Source: Puccinellia tenuiflora
Taxonomy: Eukaryota > Streptophyta > Magnoliopsida > Poales > Poaceae
Assembly: GCA_012064385.1 (NCBI GenBank)
Contig: QRDG01000395.1
Location: forward strand, 434,001 to 498,000
DNA length: 64,000 nucleotides
Direction: 5' to 3'
In this document: positions 12,340 through 24,344 of the stretch, one piece after another
How positions within the stretch are numbered: the first letter of the stretch is position 1
Layout of the letters: every line of letters begins with the position of its first letter
Notes under the pieces: generated by a model
Databases searched by the model: none
What the model was told of the DNA's origin: nothing
The model's input: the letters and a program-made list of their open reading frames with translations, nothing else
Translations under genes and position numbers: made by a program

Positions 12340-14524
12340 AATTACAGCTTTATTTACCTGTTCCTATTTTCACTGTACCGTACTTGAGCAACAAGTGTGG
12401 AGAGTGTGTGGTAATTAAGTGTGAAATGCACGTCCGGGTACTGCAAGAGGCGTTGCCAGAAGAGGAGGAGAAGGTTACCGAAACAGTGTTCTTCCCTCCA
12501 CATGGCCTCTGCATTCCCCTAGCGATGTGTCTGTATTTTTTGTTTCTTCCCTCTGTTTTGTAATTTTGTTGGTGAGGAGAAGCTTGGGCTGCAGCTAAAG
12601 TTGCATGCCGATGTATCAAAGTTGTGTGTATTTGTACCACGCAATCCTTGAGATAAATGAATGAATTGTCAGATGATTGAAATCTGCATCGTCTCTCTGA
12701 ACTCCTGAACTTTGTATAATCTGCGAATTTCAACTGAACAAATAGAGGTGCTCGTTATGTATGCCTACGCTTGAGCGATTCTTTGGACAATGAGATCCAG
12801 CGAGAAAATTACAGAAGATGCGTCGTGGTCCAAAACTCCAAATTACCCAAAGACTGAATTTTATTTGTCCCTTCATGAAAAACACAGAGCATGCAAACTG
12901 CAGGTACTCTGTAGCAGCATTACTCGCATGGACAATAGGAAGCACTTGGCCCCTCCCGGTAGCTGTGCCATGATTTTTGCTCTCCTGTCATGCTGGCTGC
13001 TTGCCAACGATGACACATGGAGATCCCCAGAAAGGTAGGACAAAGAAGCAGAGCCTTCAATGTTACTAATACTAATAAATCATTGCACTACTGAATTATT
13101 AGCACAAACATGTTTCGCAAGTATACTAATCGAGAGCTTTCGGTTGTACTTACCAGTAATGCTACTTTGCAAATCTACCAAGTACAGGAGCCATGGTTGC
13201 TTCTTTTCCAATTAAGAGCGCTTCTGTTGTATTTATTCGGTATTTTTTTTATTTTGGGCACGCCACTAGCGTTTGTTGAACGTCAAGTGGCTGCTGAAAA
13301 GAAGGTTTGGTCCATTGTGCTTATTTCCACAGGACCACTGTAGCAGATCGTGTGTATGATGGAGTGTTTTCGCATATTAATTTTTATTCTGGAATACTTC
13401 TGTCAAAGAGTTATGGCATATAATTAAACCCCAGGCATGCATCCATTTGTCCTCACTCTACCCTACCCTTCAAGGTATTTCGCTCGGTAGGTAAAAGAAA
13501 CAAATGGTTTTGGGTTGGACACGGTACCCTAGCGATAGTGGTATTTTGGAACCGGTACTAAAATTTAAGTGTTACATTTGGATTTAAGAATTTTATATCA
13601 TATTTAGAACTGACCAAATCGCCGTTTGGCGACTAATCTTCGAGACACCGGCATTTGGAGGATGCGCACAGTTCCCCTACGACATTAGCATGGGTTAGAC
13701 ATGCAGTTCTCTAGCGATGAGTGTGGGATGTTCGCCGCATCCACCGAGATGGTGGTTGGCAGCGGAACCTCGGCTCTCTTATAGCAGGATAGATTGTTGG
13801 ACGGCAATTCCATCTCCGAGATTGTGCCCGGCCTAATTCTCTGGGTCTCGGGCGCATTCGAAAGCACCCAATGGTCCCAAAGGCACTCTTCCACGGACGG
13901 TGGATCACGGCTAACCATGGGGCGCTTAGCATCTTCGAATTGTGGCTATATATCCAATAGTGGAGGTTGCTCTGGAAGGTTGAATTGTGAGCCCTTCCGG
14001 ACGTGATGCTTTGACTGTGGTCAATGGACAGTGTCTACTCGTCCAAGACATGTTATAAGACCCTCTTCCAAGCGGTTGTAGCTTCGGTACTTGGGCCCCT
14101 CCTAGAGCAAAAATCTTCCTTTGAAAGTTTATACGAAAGATTGGCTTGTCGTGGGTCGCAACCCCCTCAGAATTGCGTGCTATGTGACCTAGATGGGAGG
14201 ATGATGGAGCACATCCGCCCCTTCGTCGAGTCAACTAGCACGAGGTATTGTCCGTGATACGGCCGTCTTCCCGGACCCTGGCTACTGGAGATTCTTTCGT
14301 TGATTGGTGGCAAACTGTGATTCGCCCCGCCCTGACAATAGCTCGTAGAAGCACCTCTTCGATCAATATGCTTACGACTTGGTGAGTTTGGAAGAGGGAC
14401 AAGACGATCATGTTGATGGTCCGCAACCCGATCATGCCAACCTGCTAGTCACAACTAAGGCAGAAGCCAGAGCGTGGGCAACAACGTGAGCAACCGGTCT
14501 GGCAGCTCTTGTACGGGCAACCCC
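12340..14524. other. 3' flank and intergenic DNA after expansin 1
   Basis: The first 330 bases are probably 3' untranslated region. The rest shows only short overlapping ORFs on both strands (for example at 13685-13932 and 14024-14257), with no recognisable domain, no clear repeat ends and no RNA gene. Confidence 0.4.
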
Positions 14525-14533
14525 CTTGGGGGC

Positions 14534-14678
14534 GGAACGGGATCCTCTGACTTTGCCCACCCTAACTTTCCCTGACTTTGAGTCATTGACAGGTGGAACC
14601 CACCAGGTGTGGGGCCCACCCGCCAGTGACTCAAAGTCAGGGAAAGTTAGGGTGCGCAAAGTTAGAGAATCCGGCTCC
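14534..14678. mobile_element. Mutator-type MITE with 9-bp duplication
   Basis: A 145-bp element that is almost wholly inverted repeat: its left arm of about 52 bases (GGAACGGGATCCTCTGACTT...) matches the inverted right arm (GGAGCCGGATTCTCTAACTT...) with few mismatches, around a 40-base loop. Both sides carry cttgggggc (14525-14533 and 14679-14687), the 9-bp duplication expected of Mutator-like elements; the match extends two further bases on the left. Confidence 0.85.
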
Positions 14679-14687
14679 CTTGGGGGC

Positions 14688-17346
14688 TTGTTCAAAACTC
14701 TATCTATCACGATTGAATATGTGTATCACGTGGTCATGTAGCCATCTTACGATACACACCGTACCGTGGCATCAATTTGATCAGCTAAATTAAGGAGCGG
14801 CTATATATGAAAGGCAGTCCATCTTTCTCGTGCTGCTCCTGCTGGTACAGGGTTCTCAAGATATATGGGTGTATAAGTACAACCAACAGACGTGTACGTT
14901 CTCTGGTCAACCGTCCACGTATTCGTACTCCCTACGTACGTGCCTCGTATACGATGCTTTTCACCGGTTCTCACGAGCAGCTCGCTGCTGTAGGTGCAGT
15001 GTGGAGTGATGTGAGTGGACGGACGGTAGCTTGTCGATCGCTGTCGTGACGGCGGCCCTCCATGTGGCACGATCGCGCAAAATCATGATTCAGGAAAACG
15101 GCCCGCCCTGCAGATCAGGGCTCATGTGCTGCTGCTCTCTCTTTGTCCTCCCTTCGGATCGGAGAGAGAGAGAGAGGGGGGGCCGTGTAGCAGCGTCGAC
15201 GTGTCACGGAAGGACCAACCGCCGGTCGAGCAGCCCGCCGGCGTGAGCGTGGCCCCGCCGCGGCACTGTGCGAGCCGTCGGTCCCTCACGGCGGCGTACC
15301 CCGCCGCGCGCGCATGTGGCGAGATTCTCCCGGATGCGGACTCGCACATGGCGGCCGCGCGTGCTGATTGGCACCATCTATTCTAATCTATCCCCGTACG
15401 TCCTTCTCCTGAGCTTTCGCACGTACTGTCGACTATAATTACTAGCAGTAGATTACACTAGGGAGTAGAAGTGATTTTCTCCGGTTCACACCTGTCACTC
15501 GAGCTCGAGAGTGAGAGTGTCGGCGCGTCGTCGGCCGCATCTGCGTGCGTCCGCGTCACTCCCGTGACAGTGTACGTGGGCCACCGCCGGCCGACGGTTG
15601 CAACTGTGTGTGTACCGGTAGCTTGGACTGTAAGTAGGGAGCTCGTGGTGAGTACGTCCAGGTGGGGCCGTCCATAACTGTCGCGCGCGGTTGCACCCCA
15701 TGTGATGTGAGGCGAGTAAACAGTCGACGGACAGGTGGGAAGATCTTGCTGGAGCGACGATGTACTGCGTTTGGTCGCCGGAACTACAGTACAGTCCGAC
15801 GACCCAAGGGGTGCTGGCGTGCTGCGCTGCAGTTCGATTTTAGTTGAGCGCGTCGTTCGATTCGCGAGCTAGCTAGCGGTCACACGTACGTTGGGCCGAT
15901 TTCCCGCGGCGTTCTTCTCCGGGGACAAAAAAAAGCCTCACGTTCTGCTGCTGATTTCCGGCGGGTGGTTGGTGTGGGCTGTGGCTCCCACGCGCCCACG
16001 CACGCTGCCTGTGGCCTGTTTTCCCCGATGATCAAGGACGTAATGCATGTGTGTATGACGCGTCGTGTTGTGCTCCGCCGACACTTCTGCTTCGTGTGGA
16101 GGAATTATTGGGGTGTTGACCTTCACCTTGTCATTTGATAATAGTATACTAGTTTATACTATATGGCTTCTGCATTATGATTAGCGGTTGGTGTTGTTTT
16201 CTTTTTTTAGTTAATCATGGACAATGGAAAAGTACAAACGAAGTTGAGGTATCTTGGAATCGATTGGAGTTTCCTCGTAAACAGATAGCAAAAAAATATA
16301 TAAAAATTCTCCCCACACATTTGAACTTTAGCATTGTCTCAATCGTCCTCCTCGCCCTACTCCGTGTCGCCGAGCTAAACCCGCGCATCATACGACAGCG
16401 GTGTGGGTGCCTTCCTCGCGTGGCGGATGCTCTAGAATGGTGGTGTTGGGATGTGTGTGGCAACGATAACAGTAGTTAACGGATCTGAGTCGCGGCATGT
16501 CCTTCGTCACGAGCAGTCCTACGTTCTTTTGGGTTTCTGTGCGGTGTCATGTTATGCAGTGAGTTTTGGGGCGGCATGTCGGCAACGGCGCCACTTGATC
16601 GGTTCTACACGTGCGTGGATCTCAAGCTGTCGCGTGGTTTTCGTCATGCAAGGTGTTTACCGTTATCCTGCGAAGCTCATCGTCGAAGTCAGAGTCGTCT
16701 CTTCCTCGACGTTGGGGGTCGACTGTTTGCCATGTGTCAGTGGCGTCGAAAGGTGAAGTCGGAGTTGTTGGCTCATGGGGGAGTGATGACGATGGTCTCT
16801 CTCGACATCGTGTATGTGCTTCGTGTGGGTGACCAGGTTGGTCGGGATGCACAATGTGGTTGTGTTCAATGGTAGTATTGGTGCATGTGTATCGGGTTTT
16901 GGCCGACTCCCGCTTAGGTCTGTCAATTCTCTTATACATTTTCAAATAAAATGAGAGAAAATGACCCGTTTTGATTTACAAAAAAAACCACTTGAATCAT
17001 GTACTGATGATCTCCTGTTAAAAAAAAAACATGTACTGATGGTCCTTCCTTTCACATGGGAACACTGGGCCATCAGCAAATCAGCACTACATGGTCCAGG
17101 ACATCACATGGCTCTGCACTCTCTACGGCTCAACAGTACATTTCTGTTTACACTGTATAAACATGCTCTTCAAGTGGTTGTGACTTGTGACCGATTCTTA
17201 TAGCCTGCCATCTTTTTTTCTGTTTTGAAGCCTGCCATCTGAAGACGAAGTTGGAACTGGGCGATGCGGCCTGATTACCGGCTGAGTCGGCCCGTCATCG
17301 GAGCAATGGCAGGTACCTAGCTACCAGGCCGGTATTATCCATCTGA
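14688..17346. other. Intergenic DNA without recognised gene
   Basis: Mixed-composition sequence with a GA/G-rich run at about 15163-15182 and G+C-rich patches at 15000-15900. ORFs are short, overlap on opposite strands and have no known domain. Around 16850-17010 the sequence has A-rich ends that could be a retroposon tail, but nothing firm. Confidence 0.35.
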
Positions 17347-17355
17347 AAGAAGAAA

Positions 17356-19764
17356 CGCGTCCGCTATTTCTCGCTCTTTGCGAGCGGGAATAAGGACTCG
17401 CCCGCACGATCCGCGTCACGGGCCGGCCCATCTATCGCAGGTTCGTTCTTTTGCTTCCTTTTCGTTTTTTCTTCTTCGTTTTTTGCTGTTTCTTTCTTTT
17501 TTTTTCCTTTTCTTTGTATTTTTCCTGGTTCTGTTTCTTTGTTTTACGTTTTGTTAATTTTTATTTCTTATTTTTGTTTTCCTTTTTATTTTCGATTTTA
17601 TATTTTCAAAATATCTTTGCCGTTTTATTCTTTCTTTTTTCTATTTTATTATATATTTTTAAGTTTTCTTTTCCTCTATTTGAAAAAATATTTGTTTTTT
17701 CATATTTTCTAAATCTGAAACGTTTTCGTTTCATTTTTTATTTCTCCAAAATGGTTCTTTTTTGAAAATGGTTTGATTTAAAAAACAGTTCCTATTTTTG
17801 AAAATGGTTTCTTTTTTTTTCAAATGTTCCGATTTAAAAAAATTGTTCCGCTTTTTTGAAAATGGTTCTGATTTTTGTAAAATGGTTCCACTTTTTGAAA
17901 ATGGTTCCGTTTTAAAAATTGTTCTGTTTTTTTTAAAATGGTTCATTATTACTTTCAGTTCGCCAATTTTTTTGGTCCACTATTATTTCGGTTTACCAGT
18001 ATTTTTGGTTCACTATTGTTTTCGGTTCATCCAAATTTTTGGTTCACTATTATTTTTGGTTCACCCAAATTTTGGTTCAATATTATTTTTGGTTCACCCG
18101 AATTTTGGTTCTTTTTTCGGTTCAACGATATTTTTAGTTCACTGACATTTTCGGTTTACTATTATTTTTGTTTCACCCGCATTTTTGGTTTCTTATTACT
18201 TTTGGTTCGCCGATATTTTTTGGTTCACCATTATTTTGGTTTACCAGTATTTTCTGGTTCACTATTGTTTTTGGTTCACCCAAATTTTTGGTACACCATT
18301 ATTTTTGGTTCACCCAAATTTTGGTTCACTATTATTTTTGGTTCACCTGAATTTTGGTTCTCTTTTCGGTTCAACGATATTTTTGGTTCATTGACATTTT
18401 CGGTTCACTATTATTTTTGGTTCACCCACATTTTTTGTTTATTATTACTTTCGGTTCGCCGATATTTTTTTGGTTCACTATTTTTTCGGTTTTTAGTATT
18501 TTTGGTTCACTATTGTTTTTGGTTCACCCAAATTTTTGGTTCACTATTATTTTTGGTTCACTATTAGTTTCTGTTCACCCAAATTTTGGTTACTTTTTGG
18601 TTCACTGACATTTTTGGTTCACTATTATTTTCAGTTCACCAGATTTTTTGGTTTATTATTATTATCGGTTCGCCAGTATTTTTGGTTCACTATTATTTTC
18701 GGTTCACCCAAATTTTTGGTTCAATATTATTTTCGGTTCACCCGATTTTGGTTCCTTTTTGGTTCAATATTATTTTTGATTCACTTCGATTTTCGGTTTA
18801 TCGGTATTTTTGGTTCAATTTTATTTTCGGTTCATTGGCATTTCGGTGCAATTTTATTTTCGGCTTATCAGTATTTTCGGTTCACTTCTATTTTCGGTTC
18901 ATCGGCATTTTCGGTTCACTTTATTTTTTGTTCATCCACAATATTGGTTCACTTTTATTTTCGGTTCCTCGGCATTTTCGGCTCACTTTTATTTTTGGTT
19001 CATCGACACTTTCAGCTCACTTTTTTTTTGTTCATCGGCATTTTCGGTTCATTGGAATTATTGGTTCACTTTTATTTTTGATTTATCGGTATTTTTGGTT
19101 CACTTTATTTCCGGTTCAATTTTGTTTTCGGTTTATCGGCATTTTTGGTTCACTTTTATTTTTGGTTGGCCGACATTTTCGATTCAGTTGTATTTTTGGT
19201 TCATCAACATTTCCGGTTCAATTTTATTTTTATTTCATTGGCACTTTCGTTTCGTTTTTATGTTAGGTGCCGGCATTTTGTTTTCACTTTTTTTAATTTT
19301 TTTCACGACAAATGAAAAAATATTCATGTGGGTCAAAATAAATGTTCTCGAGCTTAAAAAATGTTCACGGGCTCAAAAATATTATTCACGTATTCCAACA
19401 ACCACAAATAGATTTTTAAAAATCGTGAACATTTTTAAATTCATGAACATTTTCAAAAAATATTGGATTTTCTAAAACGTGACCATTTTTCAAATTCATC
19501 AATATTTTGAAATTCGTGACTACTTTTAAAATTCAGGAATACTTTTTTATTGGACGAAAATTATCAGAAAGGTCGGAATTTTATTTCTCAGGCACGAACT
19601 AGTTTTTTGTAGGAGAACGCACTAGTGTGATACAGTAATAAACAGCGAACGAGTTAATGGGCCAAGCCCAGATACGTTCGGAAGAGCCTTACGATACTAC
19701 CTCCCAGTGCGGGCGAGTTCTAGCGTACGGCTCGCTTAAAGCGAGGCAATAGGGGCTCCCTGCC
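17356..19764. mobile_element. Mutator-like element filled with minisatellite
   Basis: The ends are long, diverged inverted repeats of about 75-110 bp: left from 17356 with tttctcgctctttgcgagc, actcgcccgcac and gggccggcccat; right (inverted, from 19764) with ctcgctttaagcgagc, aactcgcccgcact and gggcttggcccat. The 9-bp sequence aagaagaaa flanks both sides (17347-17355 and 19765-19773), as expected for Mutator-type insertion, although a purine-rich 9-mer is weaker evidence than a complex one. There is no transposase. The interior is T-rich tandem repeat. Confidence 0.7.
17745..19262 (+). repeat. Degenerate T-rich tandem repeat array
   Basis: The first part (17745-17945) is built from variants of ttttgaaaatggttc. 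The second, from about 17945, is built from a 20-30-base unit of the type tttttggttcac-(attattt/ccaaa/tcgacat). As the unit has almost no stop codons in three frames, long spurious ORFs arise (209, 226 and 221 codons, overlapping). They encode only Phe/Gly/Ser/Trp-rich repeats and are not genes. Confidence 0.85.
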
Positions 19765-20194
19765 AAGAAGAAAGCAGGTCTTGAACAAGAAAGTTAGTTT
19801 TGCCGCACCAGGTTGGGCTACAATATGGCTTGGGTGCCTCTAGCTCAGGCCCACATACCTCGCACATGATTTTTTCTGGGCGTTTCCCCGAATTCATTAA
19901 AAAAAGGTTCCCTTCGCAAAGGGAAATCCGCGCGTCTCCTCGTGCCGACACGTGTCGTCCTGTGGTTTGTCGCGCGCTGTGTCCATCACTCCGCGGTTGA
20001 CATGTGTCGCGCTCTGGTTGCTCCTTTCCCTCCCGTTCAAACAGTTTTTCCTTTTTTTTTGTAAAACCGAAACTTTAAAATGAAATATCTTGAGAACCGT
20101 TGATCCAAATTATGAACCGTTTTCACTTTTGAGCTCCTCGCGTCGAGATTTTCAAAACTAGATCACATGTTGATAGCTTTCGACAAAAAATTTT

Positions 20195-20490
20195 TTTTTA
20201 CATTCGGTAGCACGTGGTTGTACATCCGGTAGCACGTGGTTGTACATTTTCAGATTTTGTACATCTCCAGTTTGTACATCTTCAAATTTGTACATTTCCA
20301 GTTTTCTGTACATTCGGTAGCACGTGGTTGTACATTTCCAGTTTTGTACATTTCCAGTTTGTACATTTTCAATTTTTGTACATCCAGTAACAATGTGAGT
20401 GTACATCCAGTAACAACGTGTGTGTACATCCTGTAGCAACGTGTTTATACATTCTCTAGCAACATGGTTGTACATTCTGTGTAGTTTCTG
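20195..20490. repeat. Minisatellite based on gtacat
   Basis: Two interleaved units alternate: gtacattcggtagcacgtggtt and gtacatttccagtttt, followed by gtacatccagtaacaacgtg variants. At least a dozen gtacat-led units occur in under 300 bases. Confidence 0.8.
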
Positions 20491-20810
20491 CACCATCGAG
20501 CCGGAGCTGGGGCCGACGCGGCTGGCCGCGGCGGTGCCAGCGACGGCGAGACTAGAGCGAGCTGGAGCCGCCGGAGCCGCGGTTGGCCGCGGCGGAGGGC
20601 GGCGGAGGCGAGCAACAAACTTATCTTGGGGGGTGCGGTCGCCGTCGCCGGAGAAGGAGCAATGGTGGGGGAGCTTAGAGGGATGGCCGGCCGGGGGGCG
20701 GCAGACCGGCGGAGGAGGCGGCTGGGGCAGGGCGGTGCGGCAAGGCGTCGCGGAGCGCGCCGGCTGCGGGTGGCGGCGGCAGGCGGTTAGGCCGGTGCAG
20801 GGCAGGGCGG

Positions 20811-20875
20811 TTCACGCGGATGTACGCCCATGTACGCGCGGATGTACAGAGATGTACGCGCGGATGTACAGAGGA
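20811..20875. repeat. Short tandem repeat of gatgtac(gcgcg)
   Basis: Four close copies of a 15-17-base unit, gcggatgtac followed by gcgc or agagatgtac, lie at the end of the G+C-rich core of the element. It shares the gtac word with the array at 20195-20490. Confidence 0.6.
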
Positions 20876-21019
20876 GTTGGGCTGGGGAAATTCGTTTTTG
20901 CTTTCTTCAATTCATGTTCGAATTCGATTTTGCTTTGTTGGAGATGTCCCTCCGCATACGACACGTGTCGCAATCGAAGCGCTCGTTCGGTTGATTTTTT
21001 CCCTTTCTAAAGGGAAACC

Positions 21020-21599
21020 TTTACGTAGTCACACCCTAGTTTCCCTTTTGCTAGGAAGATATTTTTTCCCCAAAAAAACGGAATCAGTTGGTCGTTGGCT
21101 CTAACAATGAGCTAGTCTGAAGTCCTCTACAACGGCGTACGTAGCGCTACGTGCCAGCCGACCAGCGAAAAGCGGACGGTACACCTGCATTGCTCGCATC
21201 ACCTCCCATGATCACTCGCTCGCATATGTCGACGGATACGTACGTACGTGCGCGAAGCTGAAGCTAGAGCGAGTCGGCGCGTGCTTCCAACCGCGGTGCC
21301 GCACTTCGCGAACACAGATGTAGAGAAGAAGAGACGACATAAACAGAGCGGTCGTGCACCTGGTACGTACGCTAGCTCGACTTGTTTCGGAGAACATAGA
21401 CACGTCATGTATGAATATGATGTATCTACTTTGCTAAATAATTTTTTTGAGAAAACGAATTTGCGTTTCTTTTCATCGAACATGAAGTCAAACGCCTCCA
21501 GGGACGATTACAACTCTAGGACTGCCCAGGTCAACGTACCTCGCACCCTTGTGCCTAGAGAGTCGGCGGGTGAAAGGCAGGGTCCGGCTGGAATTGGTA
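21020..21599. other. Intergenic DNA without recognised gene
   Basis: Only short ORFs on both strands (94-120 codons at 21199-21610) with no recognisable domain. No repeat structure was seen. Confidence 0.35.
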
Positions 21600-21604
21600 T
21601 AGCA

Positions 21605-22566
21605 TGTTGAGTAATTAGGCAATAATTTCATAATTAATTTTAAAATATTAAGCATGACAACAATCGCTACTAACATGTTAATCTCAAACATATTAGAAGT
21701 ATTAACTAACATGAATAGCAGCATACTATCAGAAAACATGTTAAGCCAGCAGACTGGATCACGCAACACGTACCGATCCGTGGTGGAGGAAGTAGTCGTT
21801 GCCGTTGCCGTACCGATGTTGTTGACGACAACGTTGGCGATGACCGGTCGAAAAAGACGGCGTTGAAGACGGCGAGCTTTAGGTCCCACCGAGCGACCGG
21901 GAAGACGAGCCGTGATGACGAACTTGAGCAATCGCGCGGAGGGCTTCCCAAAAACCTAATTAGCCCTCTCCCGTACAGGATCGCAAGAGCTAACGGTTCC
22001 GGAGACCTGCTCTCCCGCTCGCCGGTGCACGCCGGCGATCGGGATGGAGTAGACTACGGTGGCGGCGCAAGGCACGAGATTGGCAAAACCTAGATTGGTG
22101 CGGCGCACGTAGTGCACGACAATATATAGTGCGGCTCGGAAAAACCCTAACGGGTACAACGTGGGCCAAGTCCACGTCGCAGGTCGGTTACAGTAGCCCA
22201 CGATCCGGACTAACTGTGACGCGTCCGTCCAGACCGTTTTTCCCGGACTGCAAAAATAAAGCTCAGTTCGGCGAGATTCCCGCGGCGCGGCGCGGTGCGT
22301 GCGCGCGACGGAGGAGGAGGAGCGCGTGAGAGAGCCTCTTGTTCTCACTCACTTACCAACTAGTGGAACACTCCACCTTATAAGATGGTGCAACTCCTCT
22401 CAAACTAGCAATGTGGGACTAAACTTTAGCTCCCACTCCACTCACTTGTGAGCTGCCATCATTTTGGGCTGCATCACACATGGGCCTCACAAACACATGG
22501 GCTTTGAGATTTAGAGAAAATCTGAAATACTACATGGGCTAGTGAAATAGCCCATTATTTCTAACA
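21605..22566 (-). mobile_element. Solo LTR, copia type
   Basis: A 962-bp segment that starts on the minus strand with TGTTAGAAATAATGGGC and ends ...CAACA. It is flanked by the same 5 bases, tagca (21600-21604 and 22567-22571). On the minus strand a TATA-like tcttataaggtgg lies about 200 bases in. A single LTR with intact duplication and no interior indicates loss of the body by LTR-LTR recombination. The TGTTAGA start is common among plant copia LTRs; the class assignment is inference. Confidence 0.8.
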
Positions 22567-22571
22567 TAGCA

Positions 22572-23868
22572 TTCGTCGGAGAAGTGCCAGTGTTGGCATA
22601 CGTTGCACCTGGGATCCGCGCCCTATGTAGAAGTCTACGCCAGAGCAACACATCGCCAACCTACACTGCCGCATCAGGTACTCCGGTTGCAGCCAAAGCA
22701 TCGCCTTCAAGAGGGGAACGACGCCAAGGCGCCGCCGCTGCCCGGTCCAGGAGGCCGGACCTAGGGTTTCCCCTGGTGCTCGAGGAGGAGGTCAGGTCAG
22801 GGTCTTACCAACGCCTCCAAGGAGATAACGGCACCCTCGGGCATCGCCGTTGACAGCACAGACCTCTGAAGACCATCGATGTAGGAGCAGACTGGAGGTG
22901 GCGAAGTACGTTGCTGGAGAAGGCCCTCACACAGGGAGGAAAGCCTAACATTGTCGTCGCAGGAAGGGGCACCGGCCAGCGCAGCGCCAGCAGGCCGGCC
23001 ACCATCGGGAGCGCGTCGAGCAGGTGACACTCTGCCACCTACACCGCGCCACCACGGACTATGGCCGCCTCCGCACTGGCCCTCAGCTTCCACCGCCAGG
23101 ATCCGCCAGGGCACATCAGAGCAGCCTCCGCCCAAAGGGCTGCTGCTCGCATGCTCGTCTGCCTCGTGTATTCCACCAGCGGCGGCCGGGAGGGCTGGGA
23201 GCGGGATGCTGCGGGCCAGCAGGCCCAGATCTGAGCACGGCGCCAGTGGCTGGCCTCCGCCTCTGCAACTCAACCTCGCCGTGCAGGCAGTCGCCCGCAG
23301 CGCCACCGTGCCGAGAACAGGCGTGGCATCCACACGAACCAGGGCCCCGCCGCCGCCGTCCGCCGGAGAGGGCTTCGCCCGCCGGCATCCTTTGGCGATG
23401 GCGAGGGGAGGATGGGGAGGAGGGAGGAGTTGGCTGGCGGCTAGGGTTTCGCCTCCCGAGTCGCCTTTTTCTGCTAAATAATTTGAGCTAGAATTCGAAA
23501 ATATAGCTTCAGTGATCGGACAATGTGCAGAGAAGGTCGCATCTGGTGCGGCTTTCTCCTTTTTTTCTCCACCTTACACATGGTGAAACGAAAGCAATTT
23601 TCGAATGTTTAATTAACGACAACAATACTACAGAAGTATTAATAAAACTAACAATATACGACAAACTAGATATATATATATATAGGAGATCTGTATATGT
23701 CCCAAACACTAATATTAAGAGACATAAGCAATGCATATTGATCGGGACGTCACCGCCGCAGCGACACCGTTGACGCTGGCCATGGCGATGCAGGGAACGT
23801 AGTCGAAAAGTACTCTTCAGGCAACAATGGCGCGAAATACATGCATGCAACACGCGCAATGTACAAAT
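22572..23868. other. G+C-rich then A+T-rich intergenic DNA
   Basis: 22600-23460 is G+C-rich with long open frames on both strands (155-178 codons), all rich in Ala/Pro/Arg/Gly and without a known domain, which is what composition alone would give. It could be a repeat-derived or gene-derived fragment. From 23470 the sequence turns A+T-rich, with a short (ta)n run near 23669. Confidence 0.35.
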
Positions 23869-24078
23869 GGTGAATAGCAACGGTCTATTTCGTGCGATCG
23901 AATTGTTACAGACAGAATACACTCCTAACACGACAATGGCGCACACAAACACTTGCAACACACACGAGACCGGTATTAATGATGATGACACACATACCCA
24001 CGCCCATAGCTCGAAACATAACGCCATGCCTCAGGATACTAGCGAGCGCGGGGGCATGCTTGCGTTGCGTGTAACCTA
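23869..24078. repeat. Duplicate of expansin 2 3' flank, copy A
   Basis: This matches 25411-25630 with scattered differences over about 210 bases, including the shared block gcgcacacaaacacttgcaa and acgcccatagctcgaaacat. Homology stops where the MITE at 24082 begins. Confidence 0.8.
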
Positions 24079-24081
24079 TAA

Positions 24082-24341
24082 GGGCTCCTTTGATTCAAAG
24101 GAATAGTGTAGGATTTATGAAGGATTGGATCCTATAGGAATTTTTTTTATAAAGGTTGTTTGGTTCATAGGATCATAGGAATTAATCCCATAGGGAAATT
24201 TTCTATAGAACTAGTGCAAATCCTATAGCTATAGGAAAAAAACATGAGGTCTAACCTCATTAATAAATTCCTTCACACAATCAGGGCTACTTTGATTCAT
24301 AGGATAGGAAAGTTTTCCTGTCCTATTAATCACATGAGCCC
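24082..24341. mobile_element. PIF/Harbinger-like MITE
   Basis: A 260-bp element with ends GGGCTCCTTTGATTC and (inverted) GGGCTCATGTGATTA, flanked by taa on both sides (24079-24081 and 24342-24344). The internal segment gggctactttgattcatagg at about 24283 repeats the end sequence, so the element may be compound. It interrupts the duplicated expansin flank. Confidence 0.75.
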
Positions 24342-24344
24342 TAA

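Larger units (their letters stand above)
19906..21019. mobile_element. Second Mutator-like element with long inverted ends
   Basis: Left end 19906-19957 (GGTTCCCTTCGCAAAGGG... ending CGACACGTGTCG) and right end 20959-21019 (inverted: GGTTTCCCTTTAGAAAGGG... ending CGACACGTGTCG) are related inverted repeats of 52 and 61 bases. Each contains its own small palindrome (CCCTT-nnn-AAAGGG). No target duplication was found. The interior holds tandem repeats and a G+C-rich stretch (about 20500-20810) that could be captured host sequence. No transposase is present. Confidence 0.55.

Noticed and set aside
17938..18567. 209-codon ORF with FGS/FWF repeats
   Set aside because: It is a tandem DNA repeat open in three frames, with no start context and no domain.
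20420..21010. 196-codon Gly/Arg-rich ORF
   Set aside because: It spans minisatellite and G+C-rich DNA inside a Mutator-like element; there is no conserved motif.
22797..23481. Overlapping 155-178-codon ORFs on both strands
   Set aside because: G+C-rich composition leaves all frames open; residues are Ala/Pro/Arg-rich with no motif.
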